NCBI GenBank assembly: GCA_963457665.1
Contig: OY735219.1
Coordinates: 20,417,119-20,481,118, forward strand
DNA length: 64,000 nucleotides
From: Thysanoteuthis rhombus
Lineage: Eukaryota > Mollusca > Cephalopoda > Oegopsida > Thysanoteuthidae
Reading direction: 5' to 3'
Position 1 is the first letter of the stretch. Each line of letters begins with the position of its first letter. Below the pieces are notes generated by a model. That model searched no databases. It saw nothing but the letters and a program-made list of their open reading frames with translations, and had not been told where the DNA came from. The translations under genes were made by a program, and so were the position numbers. This document shows positions 1-12,297 of this stretch, in pieces.

Positions 1-2576
1 CTGGAAGACTATTGCCCAGGCATAAATTGCTTTTAAAATACATTCATAGAAACAGATCTGATGCAAGATCTGCATGCATGTTTGCGGGAAATTTGATTCC
101 TGAATGGTCAGTGATTTTTCTGTAATACTTAGCAAATTTCCAATCATTGTAGAAAATTTACTTTGATACTATTATAAATCTAACAGTACATCTCTACTCT
201 CGGAAATCATACTTCCCACAAACCAATGTTTCTACGAGTGTCTATTAATGACAACTTATGCAATCTTTTTTTGAATTCATCTTTTTAATACCTGGTAGCC
301 CTGTTAGTTAGTTCCAGACTAATAGTAAGTAATGTTTAATTACAAGTTTTATTTTTCAATTTTTCTAAACATCCCACATCTTATCCAAAGTGTGTATGAG
401 ATTGAATGAGTCAATATTATAGAGTGACAAACAGGGATATCAATCCAGATGGATATCCAGCACTAGATTTACCAAAATATTCATTTTTTTTTCAAAATCC
501 AATGCCAGATATCAAAGCGGATTGATATTCCAGTACAACACTACACATCTATGATCAAAAAGGCAAAATATATACTTATATATCCATATGAACTAAACTG
601 AAATATTTACCACTGCACACATCCACCTAATATATATTAGAAAAAGTTGGTGTGTATGTCCATCTTCTGAACAGTGCATTGTAACAAGAGGTAATGAATC
701 AAGCTACCCCTAAAATGCATCAACTTGATATATGAACATCAGACTGCTATAAGCATAATGGACAGATGTTTAATTTTGACATGGAAAATAAATATTCACA
801 GGAAATCCTACAGTGTTTCATTATGCCAAGTATGCCTTCATTACTGCTCTAGGCCATTTTTAGCTCCTTTTCAGCCTGAGCAATGCTGGCCATTCTGCTA
901 CAATATCAATAAAACTTGACAATTACCAAACCTATCTTATCTATGGGCCTTTTTACGAAGAAAGAAATAATTCTATGGCTCTCAAATGATCTTCAATTTC
1001 TGGCCAAGATGAATTTTCAAAATCAATGTTCCTTTTCTTCCCCTTAAGCACAGCTCCAAGACAATAAGAATCACCTCAGATGCACCAGCAGTTGATTTTT
1101 TTCAGGTTTTGTGGAGATCCCCACTACCTTTATCCTCAGTCTCTAGAATCCCTCACCTAACAACCAAAATGGCCCAGAAGCTCTTACCAGCCGGTGTGTT
1201 TACATAATCAAGCTTCTACCTTTCTTGGCAGACAGTTTAGAGATGGCCAGAGATATTTATTCATGTAACTTTTTTTTAAACATTTTTTTTTTTAAACATT
1301 TTTTTTTTTAAATATTTTTTTTTTTCACACCTTCTGCTGAAAGCGAGAATACAACCTAAATTAATAACTGAATAGCACTCAGAGAGAGCGTATCTCTCCC
1401 AACACCATTTTCACTAAATACTGAATGAAAAGTAAGTAAATCAGATCCTAACTACAATGCAGGGAAGATTACAGTAAAAGGTTCCCGGATCCGCTCCAGA
1501 ATCGAATCATTTTTTTTCTTAGCCCTTCCAAAATTGTCATTCAAATTGTTTGAGATATTGTGGGGACAAACATCAGTGAATATGTGAATAAAAGAATTTT
1601 TCAAAAAATATTTTCTCAATTGTAAGAGAATTTCTGGATTTGCTCCCAAATTTAACCAATTTGTGTTAGCCTACCCTTCCAAAAAATTCAATTGAAATTT
1701 ATTGAGACCTTTCGGAGATACTGTGTGGACAGAGGCATGAATGAATAAGACATAAACCTCCTCCCATTTCATTGGCGGAGATAAATACTTAGGGTAGTCG
1801 ACATCAAGAGTTGGCTGGATTCAGCACCCAGGGACTTGCTTAACTTGTAAAAATTAAAAATAAAGTTTGTAGTCGTAGTATTAGCACAAAGAGGGACCCT
1901 CAATGAAGAAAAATTTTGGATATCCGATAAGAAAAAATGTAAAGAACAACCCCTCCCCCTTCCTGTGTATTCTAGGTCTTTGACAAAAAAATAGTTACCC
2001 TCACAACACACATGAACAACAGTAAAAAGTAAACTCTCGGACACTCTAGTATCATCTTAGTCCCAAGGGGAACGGTAGCTCTAGTAACAGGGTTGCTAGA
2101 TTGTTGGGGACGTTTCAGCCTAAAAACACGCCAAAAATGGCCAAATGTCAAAATTGTTTATAAAACCTCACAATACTATAGTAAACACCAGGGAAAAAAA
2201 GGAAAAAAAAAAAAAGAAATGCTACTGCAACTAAGTCAACCAATCCTGTATTCCGAAGTCCTAAAGCTGGGGTTACCAAAATTTTTAAACCCTCGACCCC
2301 TTCATGCAATCATTGTTCCGGATCCATTGACCCCCAACCCCAGCCATGAAATAATAATTACAAAGACATGCAGTTTTAGAAATGGTTACGTTTCAATTCG
2401 TTTCATTTTAAAAAGAAAAAAAAGTCAAAAACATGGATATGCTTTAACAAATAAAAAATTATGAATAAAATTAAGGGCTAGCTTTGTAAAATTTGGCTAT
2501 AAAAATGAAGAAAATAGCAACCTTGGCTAGAATTGAGTGATTTTTTTTTTTTTTTGGAATGACATGTAAAACTTAC
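1..2576. other. FAM184A intron 1 (inferred), no coding exon seen
   Basis: The stretch is AT-rich with a T-run array at 1269-1327 (runs of T broken by short A-rich spacers every 16-17 bases) and an interspersed repeat at about 1470-1790. None of the small open frames looks like a protein family I know. A short fragment at about 2250-2380 (CCCC and GGGGTT-rich) resembles decayed hAT-type MITE sequence. Confidence 0.5.
1470..1790 (+). repeat. Interspersed repeat family R1, plus orientation, two partial units
   Basis: It has two successive similar units, each running from a CTGGAT-TYGCTCC-like start to a GGAGATAYTGTGTGGACAGA-like end. The same pattern returns at 27640-27900 and 28060-28300 in plus orientation, and at 42690-43110 and 44990-45375 in reverse. 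It is a dispersed repeat of unknown class, common in style to molluscan SINE or LINE tails. Confidence 0.55.
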
Positions 2577-2735
2577 CTTGGTCAGCTGGGCGATTTTCTT
2601 GGACATCTTATGATGCATGTCATGCGAGATGTCCATGTCTTTAGAGGATCCGTGAGGGGGTAGGGTATTGAATTTACCATTTTGTTGTTGATGGTAATAA
2701 TTCGAATAAGACATCCTAGCACTGCTGGTCGCCAT
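2577..2735 (-). CDS. FAM184A: FAM184A homologue, first coding exon (gene continues off left edge)
   Basis: The minus strand encodes 53 residues from an ATG at 2735 down to a clean GTAAGT donor at 2571-2576. The last 11 residues, KMSKKIAQLTK, and the preceding histidine- and methionine-rich stretch match what I recall of the N terminus of vertebrate FAM184A, where the same motif leads into the long coiled coil. The first 40 residues are Tyr/Gln/Ser-rich and low in conservation, as in that family. The ATG sits in an AAAGATGGCG context, a good start context that also resembles a YY1-type initiator. FAM184 proteins are long coiled-coil proteins of poorly known function. Exon 2 should lie to the left; I found no convincing continuation between 1 and 2576, so that stretch is probably intron 1. 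Identification is by recall of the family, not by alignment. Confidence 0.82.
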
Positions 2736-2900
2736 CTTTTCAACAGCCAGACAGCCACAGTCACGGAACAAGTTTTTTTTTTCCAAGTGAAAGAGAGAGA
2801 GAAAGAGAAAAGAGATTAACAACTTACAATAAACATTAACGAACTTCGAGGGCGGGTGGGGGTTCCTGTTTTATAGTGATGCCGTATTTACTAAGTACTA
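2736..2900 (-). promoter_or_regulatory. Probable 5' UTR and promoter of FAM184A
   Basis: The sequence just upstream of the FAM184A start carries a short region richer in C and G than its surroundings, then a CT-rich tract on the minus strand (about 2780-2815). This is where the transcription start should be. No TATA box is evident. The call rests on position only. Confidence 0.35.
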
Positions 2901-3543
2901 CTTTCTTAATCTCAGAAGATTTAAGAGAAGATTTTTTTTTCTAGGTGTATATCTCCGTCTGGGTATTTATTATTATTTTTCTAAGTTCTTTTCTACTACC
3001 ATCTACCCTGGTAAGAATATCCCCTCACCCGGCTTTGGAAAAAGAACAAGCACTTGCAGAATTTGTCCCTCTCTCTTCACTGGGGTGAGTGATCCGGGAT
3101 CCCTGTCTCCGGTGATGTAACTTAGTTTGAGTTTCATTCAGAATAAAGAACTTTTCAAGGGTATGTTCGTTTTGGTTAATTTTCGAGGGGGTCTTTTTTT
3201 TCTTTTTTTTTCTCATGTACCCCGGTAAGGGTATCATCCCCCTCAAACCCGGTTTGGAGATAGGGAAGTATTAAGTGCTCTTATTCCTATCTCTTTTTCA
3301 CTGATGTTAAGAGACCAAAACTTTAAAAGTGTGCACAGTGCACCTCTTGGGTAGAAACTGAAGAAATCGACAGTAGTTGGTAGTGATGATGATAGAGTAG
3401 AAGTATTTATTAGAAGCTGTAGTAGTAGAAGTAATAATGGTGAGGATGGGGAACCTCTTAGTAGGAAAAAGGAGGAAGAAGAGAAACGGTCGTGGGTTGT
3501 TCATCGGCTATCACTCGAACTGAGAGTCGATGGGGTTGGTATC

Positions 3544-3820
3544 AGTGTTGCCAACTCAACATTTCTTCGTGCTAAATCGACCTCGAAGAAGAGAAAACGC
3601 ATAAACGCGCTAAAAAATACTTTAAACTTTTTCTGGCCATTTTTGTAGCTAAAGTGGCCAGGTTTGTACAGGACGACAGGAAAATAGCTGAAAATTGGCT
3701 AAAGTTGTTGAAGAGTTACGCTGAAAATTGGCTAAAAATAACTTAGATGGTTCAATTTTCACCCTGCCGAACGAGAGACGCGCTCAATTTAGCGTGAAAG
3801 ATGCTAAATTGGCAACACTA
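3544..3820. mobile_element. MITE-like element with terminal inverted repeats near the FAM184A promoter
   Basis: The left end begins AGTGTTGCCAA and the right end, read on the other strand, also begins AGTGTTGCCAA. Similarity of the two ends continues for over 30 bases, both reaching a GCTAAAT motif. The interior is about 200 bp, repeats GCTGAAAATTGGCTAAA-like words (3680-3735), and has no open reading frame of note. This is the structure of a short non-autonomous DNA transposon. A target-site duplication is not clear. Confidence 0.65.
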
Positions 3821-3999
3821 TGGGGAGGGAAGGGATACCCGAGAACTGCGATGAATGAAGAAGGGGGAGGACGGGGGTTAAATTGTCAAGTTGTACATTT
3901 CTATCACCTTTTTCTTCATCTTGCTTGAGATACAATTACATATTCTGATTAGTTGATAGAAACCTGTTAGGCAAAACAAACATCAAATGTTTCTTCAGT

Positions 4000-4390
4000 T
4001 TTTACGTGTGTTTGGCTATGCATGTATGATTCATGTGTACAGGCCGCACCAATGGATAGAGAGGGCAGGAAATTTCAATATTCACTCCTTGGGACTAGAA
4101 AAAAGTCTTTTTTTCAAAATCCACAAAGACGGTTTTTAATTAGGGTTCAGTTTATAATGTAAGTTTATGCAAAATCGGACCTTTTAGTGTCCATTTGAGT
4201 TCGTGCTTGTTATTGTCCTTTCTTTCGATCACCGTCCAACAAGAGGTAATAGGAGTAACCTATTCATTGATCAACCCTTTTTCTCCATTTTTTAATTCAC
4301 CACCCCTAACATGGCATGCAGCCAAAAGGTGTTGATCACCTGACGGTTTCTATTGAATGACTAACCAGACCTCTTTTACTACGTTTCTTT
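4000..4390 (+). repeat. Foldback repeat family F1, single half-unit
   Basis: It ends in a TCTATTGAATGACTAACCAG motif that recurs with few changes at about 24670, 29610, 34390 and 37640 and in reverse near 13210, 33560 and 53290. The start shares a GCTATGCATGTA-like word with the other copies. See the full inverted pair at 33560-34415. Confidence 0.6.
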
Positions 4391-4998
4391 TTTTCCCAAG
4401 AGTCACTTAACTTATTTTGGTATCCTCCCGCGAGAATTGGAGATTATAACTTACATGCTTATATACAAATAGCCTTTTAATTACCGGAAGGAAAGGCAGT
4501 TATTTAGCAGAAATTTGATTATGGAATTATTTCGACTAAAGATACGTATGTTAAACAATCGCAGAAGTGAAGTGACAGGGTGGGGATATTTGCGCATGTA
4601 TGAGCGTGCGTGTGAGTATCAATGCTTGTGCGTGTGCGTGGGTGTGAATGTGTGTGTGCGCGTGCGCGCGGGTATCTCAGCATGACGATGTGTACGCATG
4701 TGTGTGAGATTCAGAGACTGGGAATAATTAGATCATCTATTTTTCTTCTGCGGGAGATAAAGATAAATTTGCATATTCTTTTTTTTTTTTTACTACACCA
4801 CAGTTGTCCTTTTTTTTTCCTGCTAAAAGTAAGACGGCGCCGAGATAATAGATGATTCGGTTATTCCCAAAATCAAATCAATTTCAATAAATGAATTAAT
4901 ATACACTACAACTTAAATAAACGATAAATTCAAAAGTACTCTTTGAAGTATTGCCAATTATTGAATGAAAATAGCAAAAGAGGGAAATAAGCATTTAT

Positions 4999-5005
4999 TT
5001 GTCAG

Positions 5006-5056
<51 letters not shown>
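4999..5056. repeat. (CT)n microsatellite followed by a C-run
   Basis: A nearly pure CT dinucleotide tract, then a run of Cs with one A. It creates spurious Ser-Leu and Arg-Glu open frames on both strands, which are not genes. Confidence 0.95.
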
Positions 5057-5057
<1 letters not shown>

Positions 5058-5091
5058 ACCCCCCCCCCCACCGCCAAGATTAATTGAATTA

Positions 5092-5841
5092 ATAGAGTAC
5101 CGAAGCCTTGACGTCACGTTTCCACAGTCACTGGTCAGAGGATCCAAACAGCCACAAAAGAGGCATCGTCGATATCTATTCAGTGATACCATTCTTTTCA
5201 AATGAATCCCAAAAGTATTTCACGCAGTGAAAAAAGAATAACTTATAAATCCAGTTACGTAGAATAATTTTATTATTGCGATGGGGTTTGATGTTCATGT
5301 TAGTATGAAAAATATGTCTCACCAAATCATTCCAAGTATTGAAATGAACACGAGAGAAAGGTGTTGTTTTGTCTTAGAAAGAATAACGAATATCACACAA
5401 AAATACTTTTTGTCTTAGATATATCTTAATGGAAGTGAAATCCGTCAGACTGATTGTGAATAATGAGACTGACCGTCGTTATACACCGAGCATAACAGTT
5501 ATGTATTAGAATTGACAGGGGGTTAATTTGGGGGATCATAAACTCACGAGGTTGTCAATGTCAACAATTGTACAGATGCATTTGTTAGATTTGATAGAGA
5601 AAAAAATAAGGTACGACCATAGTAATGTAATACTGTAAAAACGAGAAGACATTAAATCAAAAACCAATTGTTTCTTATTCAAACGTTCATCTTAGAGTAT
5701 AGAATACATTTTTTATTTCAAACACTGTAACATAATTGTTTTAATAACAATTGGTCAGACTTAAGAGGAGGGTACAATAGGCCTTACAAGAAGTGCCTTT
5801 ATATTTCCATATATGCAGTATTTTTTTTAATTAGTTTTATT

Positions 5842-5897
<56 letters not shown>

Positions 5898-7095
5898 AAC
5901 GATCTAAACGTGAATCTTGTTTCACAATTAAATTACAATATTTTCTAGAACGGACATGATTTTATTCGCACGATTCGATCATTACAATACGTATTTATAG
6001 AGTATTCTTTTGAAACTATTACTTATTTTTCTTAATCTTTAGGGAATTTCTGTAGAATAAAATCAATGAGCTTTGTGATAACTTGAAGTCTAATATTAGA
6101 GCTTTTTTGTTTGAAGAGAAGAAGACTTAATCAAAATTGTTATGAAGTTTTGGATTGATAAAACCATCTGAAAGCTATCCAATCTTCCAATTTAGGGATT
6201 TTCAGGGACTCATAGTAAGTTGAAAAATCTTTTAGAAAAAAGGCCAAAGACCGCAACTAAGTTCCTGAATTAGAAAGTTTTGAAAAATAGGTTGAAGGAG
6301 TTTGAATTAACATCGTTAGAGATGTTCCAGACAGGATGATACAGACTTGATTAAAGGGTTTCAACATTATGTGTGGTTTAGAATGTAGACCCTAATGTAA
6401 TTTCCACCAAAATGGAGTGCTATTGTGTCAATAGCAGTGCTACCGTGTCAATGTGAGTGCTATCGTGTCAATGTGAGTGTTATTGTGTAAATAGCAGTGC
6501 TAGTATGTCAATGTGAATGCTATCGTTTCAATGTGAGTGCTAGTATGTCAATGTGAATGCTATCGTGTCAATGTGAGTGTTATTGTGTAAATAGCAGTGC
6601 TAGTATGTCAATGTGAATGCAATCGTGTCAATGTGAGTGCTAGTATGTCAATGTGAATGCTATCGTGTCAATGTGAGTGCTAGTATGTCAATGTGAATGC
6701 TATCGTGTCAATGTGAGTGTTATTGTGTAAATAGCAGTGCTAGTATGTCAATGTGAATGCAATCGTGTCAATGTGAGTGCTTATACAAACTGCACACTAT
6801 TTCGTGGCACTAAAATGAATGTTACGGTGTTATGTCAGCTCTGTAGTTTAATTATACGTGCCAAAATGTACCACAAAATCGTTTTAATCAACTTAATTGT
6901 AGTTCATGCCTCTTTTGAATTGGATTTTTAGGAAAACGGTACAATTTACACTGGCTTTCCAAATAAAGATTGCACCCAGGAACAATTTTATAACCAGTTA
7001 CATCAATGCTACCGACCCTATTTCGAAGGTTTGTTTAAGCCTTGTTTGGACCCTAAAATCCGTTAATATGTAAACGTGACATCAAACTTCGGCAC
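5092..7095 (+). repeat. Long dispersed repeat D1, copy 1 (about 2.0 kb)
   Basis: It starts at TACCGAAGCCTTGACG and can be followed collinearly against 10564-12297: shared landmarks are ATCTTAATGGAAGTGAAATC, a block around AGGCCTTACAAGAA, the word CCCTAATGTAATTTCCAC, and a final AAGCCTTGTTTGGA block. This copy has gained a (TA)n(GT)n tract at 5840-5896 and a 20-bp minisatellite at 6417-6790. No transposase or reverse transcriptase is seen, so its class is unknown. Confidence 0.75.
6417..6790 (+). repeat. 20-bp minisatellite with higher-order structure
   Basis: About 18 tandem units of a TGCTATCGTGTCAATGTGAG-like 20-mer. A variant unit beginning TATTGTGTAAATAGCAGTGC recurs at 6481, 6581 and 6721, i.e. 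100 and 140 bases apart, which are 5 and 7 units. This shows amplification of multi-unit blocks. The sister copy of the host repeat at 11940-12040 has only remnants of the unit. Confidence 0.9.
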
Positions 7096-7954
7096 TTATT
7101 GATTCCAATTTTAACCCAGAAATGAAACTGGCTTTTTATTTGTACCTCTTCGTAACAATGGGCTCTTCCACTTAAATGTAATTATTTTGCTGATATAATT
7201 ATCTCCTTAGCCTACTCATTTGAAATAGACTTCCAAAAGTTCATTGGAATTTCAAATATATCCGTACGTGAATTATTTTCCACGAGCATTAACATTAATA
7301 GAGTGTGTACCACTTATCAATTTGTGTACATAAGCGAAAGAACCTGGGGCTGGGGACAGAAGGCACTTTGATCCAATGCAGAGCTCATAGATACTTTGAT
7401 CCGAGAGAGTGATCTATGGACTGATTCGGTATGACATCAGGCGCGAATGTTTCCATAGCATTAAGTGCAAAACAAGTCACAACGATATAGTTACACAGGA
7501 GTTGGGTACATTTTCATCGGTATTTTGTGATAAATTATTTACTAGCATATACCCATAAAATCAAAATAAAGTAGTTGTTTAAGTGTGGATCGGCACTGAC
7601 GAACAAAGTGAATTAATAATTCAAGTGTTCTTATGTCAAGTTTTTTTGTCTCAATTGTCAAAGGGTGATCGTATATGAAGTTTCAAGACAATGTTACGTG
7701 AGAAGAAAAAAAGTAGTTTTCAAAAAAACAAACTTCTTTAGATGAGTTTAACCGATGGAAGGAAAAAAGTTACCGCATGTTTTTTCATAAGAAAAAAAAT
7801 GACGGGAATCTAAGAAATAAGTATGGAAATATATTATACAAATATTTTGTTTTCATTAGTTAACTCGCACTAAATTTATAGCTAAAATTTGACGTATTTG
7901 GATGAGCTGTGAACTGAAGCATTTTTTTCGACAATACTTGTGATTCATTTAGAC

Positions 7955-8181
7955 CAGTGGTTCCGAAACTGGGATCCACTCCTAGTAATGCACTTGAAAA
8001 AGAATTGTGCTACACAAACTTTAGATTTGAACTCCAACAAATGTAACCCATTTATGGATTTCAAAGTTTATTGTCGTCCAATGTGATTAGTCTAAAACAC
8101 AAAATTAAAAAAATAGGAACTGCCACAATATTTCTTTTATAGGAAGAGTCCTTGTGTTTTCAAAGTTTCGAAACCACAGCA
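7955..8181. mobile_element. hAT-like MITE
   Basis: The left end CAGTGGTTCCGAAACTGGGA matches the right end, read on the opposite strand as CTGTGGTTTCGAAACTTTGA. CAGTGGTT-type termini are characteristic of many hAT family non-autonomous elements. No coding capacity. I could not define an 8-bp target duplication. Confidence 0.55.
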
Positions 8182-9090
8182 TTCAATTGTATTGGATTCT
8201 AACAATCTCAATGGATTTTGTTGATTAAAAAATATATATTTCTGCTTTTAAGTGGTAAGTCGACCGCCACTTTCCGTCCGTCGTAATGAATTGACTTTTA
8301 AATCATGTATTTTTAAACTCAATTACTCTTCGTAAATTTCAGAGGGGTGTCACACCTAGCACCATCCACCCTCAAAGTACCGGTGAAAACATTTTTTCAA
8401 AATGAAAAACGAAAAGTAGCCTATCACGGAACTAAAACAAAAAAAAAAATCCTAGACAACTCATTTTTAAAAACGTAATTGAAAAATAGAGAGGGTTTGA
8501 GATTTAAACTAATGTTCAGAACAAATGTAAGCATTTTCCATAAATCGGAGTCCACTTCGGGGTCACGGCCTGTACCTAACGTTGCCATATTTTTTTCTCC
8601 AGGTCTTGAAAAATGTGGAAGGGCCACCTTTTCAGAATCTTATGGTTTGAGCAACCAACAACGTTTAGACATATGTCATCAAATTACAATTAACGACCAA
8701 TTTCTCTTCATATATAACCTTGTGGCAGAATGGTCGCAATAAGTGACAACGGCCGTGGGGGCAGGTTTTCACCCCAATGCCTGCAGCTGGGAGGACGGGT
8801 ACCCTTGCTATTTTGTAATATCGAAGAACTGATAAGACCGTAATCATAATCAAAGCAAAGATTTATTGTCAAGTGTAAAACTGAACATTCTTGGTTTAGT
8901 TGGATATTTCATCATTAAAATTTATATGTTAACGAGCCTCATCAACCAAACACCCCAAGTGAAACATATCAACTTCTAAATGTTCTACGAGAGTTTCAAG
9001 CATTTTAATTGATTAGGACAAGTACTACACTCACTGCTAAATAAAGGTGGGCATAACATAAAGAAGGTGGTCCCTGATTTGGAATTCAGC

Positions 9091-9098
9091 TGACGTCA
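9091..9098. promoter_or_regulatory. Perfect CRE palindrome TGACGTCA
   Basis: A full consensus CREB/ATF site, about 0.6 kb upstream of the CpG-rich patch at 9660-9770. Another identical octamer lies at 5109-5116 inside repeat D1. Function is unproven. Confidence 0.35.
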
Positions 9099-9659
9099 CG
9101 TAGACATGAGAATGCGATCTATCGAAAATTTATGAAGCGAGGTCAAAACAAGTCAACAAACAATCACGATATTTCTTTTTTTTTACGTAATTTTTTTCTT
9201 TTATGAATTCTATTGGTTTTTATTAGTGCATTTTTGGTATTGAACTTTCACACAGAATTCTAATCGGGACCACCTTAGCTAAGTTTGCCCCCCCCCTTGG
9301 GAGGAGAGTCTTTTTTTTCTTTTTTTTTTTTTAAATATAAATATTTGATAACTAACCTCACCAACCTGGCATTGGTCTGGAAAATGCAATCATCTGTCGT
9401 CAGTTCGTTGCTGAGTAGAAAAATAATAAATGTTTTTGAGAGAAAAAAACTCCGAGAGGAAGAAACATTCTTGGTGTTTGTTTTGGTTTCAAGGAAGAAA
9501 ATCGTTCCCGAACGTAGAAAATGAAGGAGAATCCATTGAGCAAGACATGAAACTTATTCCTGTAATTATGGATCCATTTGGTAGATTCGAAGGATCAATA
9601 AATGGATTAAAAGCCAGAAAATAACGGTTTAAAACAAGAAAAAAAAAACAAGCGATGAT

Positions 9660-9775
9660 CGTCGTCAACTTATTTGTTGTTGAGACGACGACGACGACAA
9701 AATGGCCGCCGGGCCTTGTTGCTAAGCAACGACGCGGCGCGACAAGTCAATACTTGTATTGTGTCAGATTGAGGT
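9660..9775. promoter_or_regulatory. Isolated CpG-rich patch with a palindromic X-box (RFX site)
   Basis: In an AT-rich surrounding this short stretch is dense in CpG (repeated ACGACG, GGCCGCCGGG, GACGCGGCGCG). At 9718-9730 it holds GTTGCTAAGCAAC, a perfect two-arm X-box as bound by RFX factors that drive ciliary genes. An AAAATGGCCGCC word at 9699-9710 resembles a YY1 or initiator site. A GTATAA word follows at 9772. No recognisable coding exon is attached. It could be a promoter for a noncoding RNA, a distal promoter of a neighbouring gene, or an enhancer. Confidence 0.4.
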
Positions 9776-10437
9776 ATAAAAAAAAACATTTTCATTCTTG
9801 GAAAAATATTGTTCTAAGTTCATATTTGATGATAAAAGTAAAATTTTCTTTTATTTTAAATCAAAACGAAGAAATATTTCAATTTGAAAAACAAACATTT
9901 AATTTTATTCATTTTTTTAATGATTTACTTAATCTCTCATAAAAAAAAATGTATTGATTTGTTTTTAAGTAAAAAGTTAAAATACATTTGAACTTTTTTT
10001 AGAAAATCAACAATCTAAAAAACAACTTATATCCACATCACTTTTAAGACTTGAAGTTAAAAAGTACCCGGAGTCTTCAGTAATCAAAAAACTCGGAAAC
10101 TTTTCAGGTTTCAAAATCTGTTTCACAAAGGAAGTAGCACTTCTTTGAAGGAGCTGATATTTTTCTTAAATACAAGACTGTATAAACGGACAATTGGACA
10201 AAAAGTCCTATTGTGATATAAAAATTTCCCCCCTGTTTTCGTACGTTTTTGCAAAGCTAAAACCAGAATTGTTTTGGTTTTTTGTTTTTTTTTTTTTCAA
10301 AGGGACAGTTTTTACCTAATGAGCCACGGTAATCAGACTACGTTTTGTGTTCCCCGTACACAAGACTCAATTTTGGAAATGATATGAACTTTACAAGACT
10401 TATGTGAAAAGTCTTACCCCTCAAAAAGTTATCCGTA

Positions 10438-10515
10438 GATGCCTTCAACTGGATTCGAACTCAAGCCAGCTAGTCGGGTATACTTTTACCAGACAGACTA
10501 CATACAACACTATCT
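10438..10515 (-). repeat. tRNA-like SINE head fragment
   Basis: On the minus strand there is a box-B-like GAGTTCGAATCC about 30 bases after a plausible D-arm region. It is not a functional tRNA: no acceptor stem pairing is visible. It abuts the start of repeat D1 copy 2. Confidence 0.4.
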
Positions 10516-10563
10516 TGGTCGGCATTTCATTTTACTTAATTTTACTTCGTGGCTGGCGTTCAT

Positions 10564-12297
10564 TATAGAGTACCGAAGCCTTGACGACTAGTTTCCGTAG
10601 TTACTGGTCAATGGATCCAAACAGTCACCCCATTTAGAGGAAAAAAAGCGATGATGTCTATTCATGAATTACATTTTCAGATAAGCCCAAGAGTATCTAT
10701 CGTGGTGAAAGATCACTGTAAATCCAGTCACGTAAAATCATTTTATTGATGTGATGGAATGATCAGGAAATATGTTCATCTTAGCATGAAAAATAAGTTG
10801 TATAAAGTCACACCCAGTACAGAGATAAACTAAAGAGATAGATATCGTTTTGGGTGATTGTTTTTCTTAAAGTAAAAAAAAAAAAATATTACACTAATAA
10901 ATATTTTCTTTGTCTTAAATATCTTAATGGAAGTGAAATCTGTCCGATCGATTTTGAATAACGAGACTGACTGCCATTGACACAGGGTATAACTATATAA
11001 TTTTGATATTGACGTTAAACTTACGAGGTTGTAAATAAAATTGCAAAATGAGAGATAAAAATAAGGTAATGTACGGACTTGATATAAAATTGTCAAAACT
11101 AGAAAACATTAAACTCAAAATTTATTGTTTCTTATTCAATATTTATCTTTGAGAATAGAATACATCTTTCAACAATAGTTAGTGAGACCCAAAAGGAGGG
11201 TATAATAAGCCTTACAAGAAATGCCTTTATATTTTCAAATGTGCAGTATTTATAATTTTGATTTTTTTTTTTTAATAAAAAAGAATTAACAATTTAAATG
11301 TGAATCTTGTGTTACTATTGAATTACAATATTTTTCAAAACTGACCCGTGAATTTTTTTGGTACAATTTGATAATTTACTCATTACAATATGTATTTATA
11401 AAGTATTCTTTTGGGACTATTTACTTAAATTTTTTAATATTTTTTTTTTGTTTTTCTGTATTAAAAAAAGGCCTTTTGATAACTTGAAGTCTAGCATTTG
11501 AGCTTGTTGTGTTTGAAGAGTAAAGAAAAAAAAAATTATCAAAATTTGAGTTTTTGATTGTTGAAACGAAGTTATGCTATCTTTCAATTTAAATATTTCC
11601 TGGGATTCAATGAGTTAACTTTCTAGAAAAGCCCAAAGACTAGAACTAAGTTTGAACGAGAATTGAAATTTTTTGAAAATAGGTTGCAGGAGTTAGAATT
11701 AACATCGTAGAGAAGTTCAAGATAGGATCATAGAGACTGGATTAAAGGGTTTCATCATTGTGCGTGGTTTAGAATCTAGACCCTAATGTAATTTCCACTA
11801 GAATGGAGCACAAGGAACAGAGAGGCCAGAAATTAATAGAAATATTGAATATTAGAAAATTCGATAGGATGGTCGTGGTCAGACTATTACTGGAGTATAA
11901 AATACTATCAACTGATGTGAATGATTTAAGAATTTTGTTTATTTACACCACTGGAAATGTCTTAGGCCCTAGATATCGTGTCAATATAAGTAATACAAAT
12001 GTTTTAGGTCCTAGATATTGTGTACATATGATGTTTTTTGTGAGTGCCCCTACATAAAAATGACATGTGTCACGAAATCGTTTAAATACCATATCAAAGA
12101 AGTCCTTTTTTTTTCTTTGGAATGAATTAGATCTTTAGAAAAACGGTGGAATTTACAACCGGCTTTCCGAATAATTACTGCACTCTGGAACGATTTTATA
12201 ACTATAAATAGTCAGATTAATGTGATCTGCCCTATTTTGAAGGCTAGTTTAAGCCTTGTTTGGATCCTAAAAACCATCACGACAGACTTCGGGACTC
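10564..12297 (+). repeat. Long dispersed repeat D1, copy 2 (about 1.7 kb)
   Basis: This is the collinear partner of 5092-7095, in the same orientation. Many small indels separate the two. It lacks the long (GT)n and the expanded minisatellite of copy 1. At 11803 an 84-codon open frame occurs, but it is not preserved in copy 1 and is not called a gene. Confidence 0.75.

Noticed and set aside
4995..5205. Opposing open frames rich in Ser-Leu and Arg-Glu
   Set aside because: They are translations of a (CT)n tract and C-run, not proteins.
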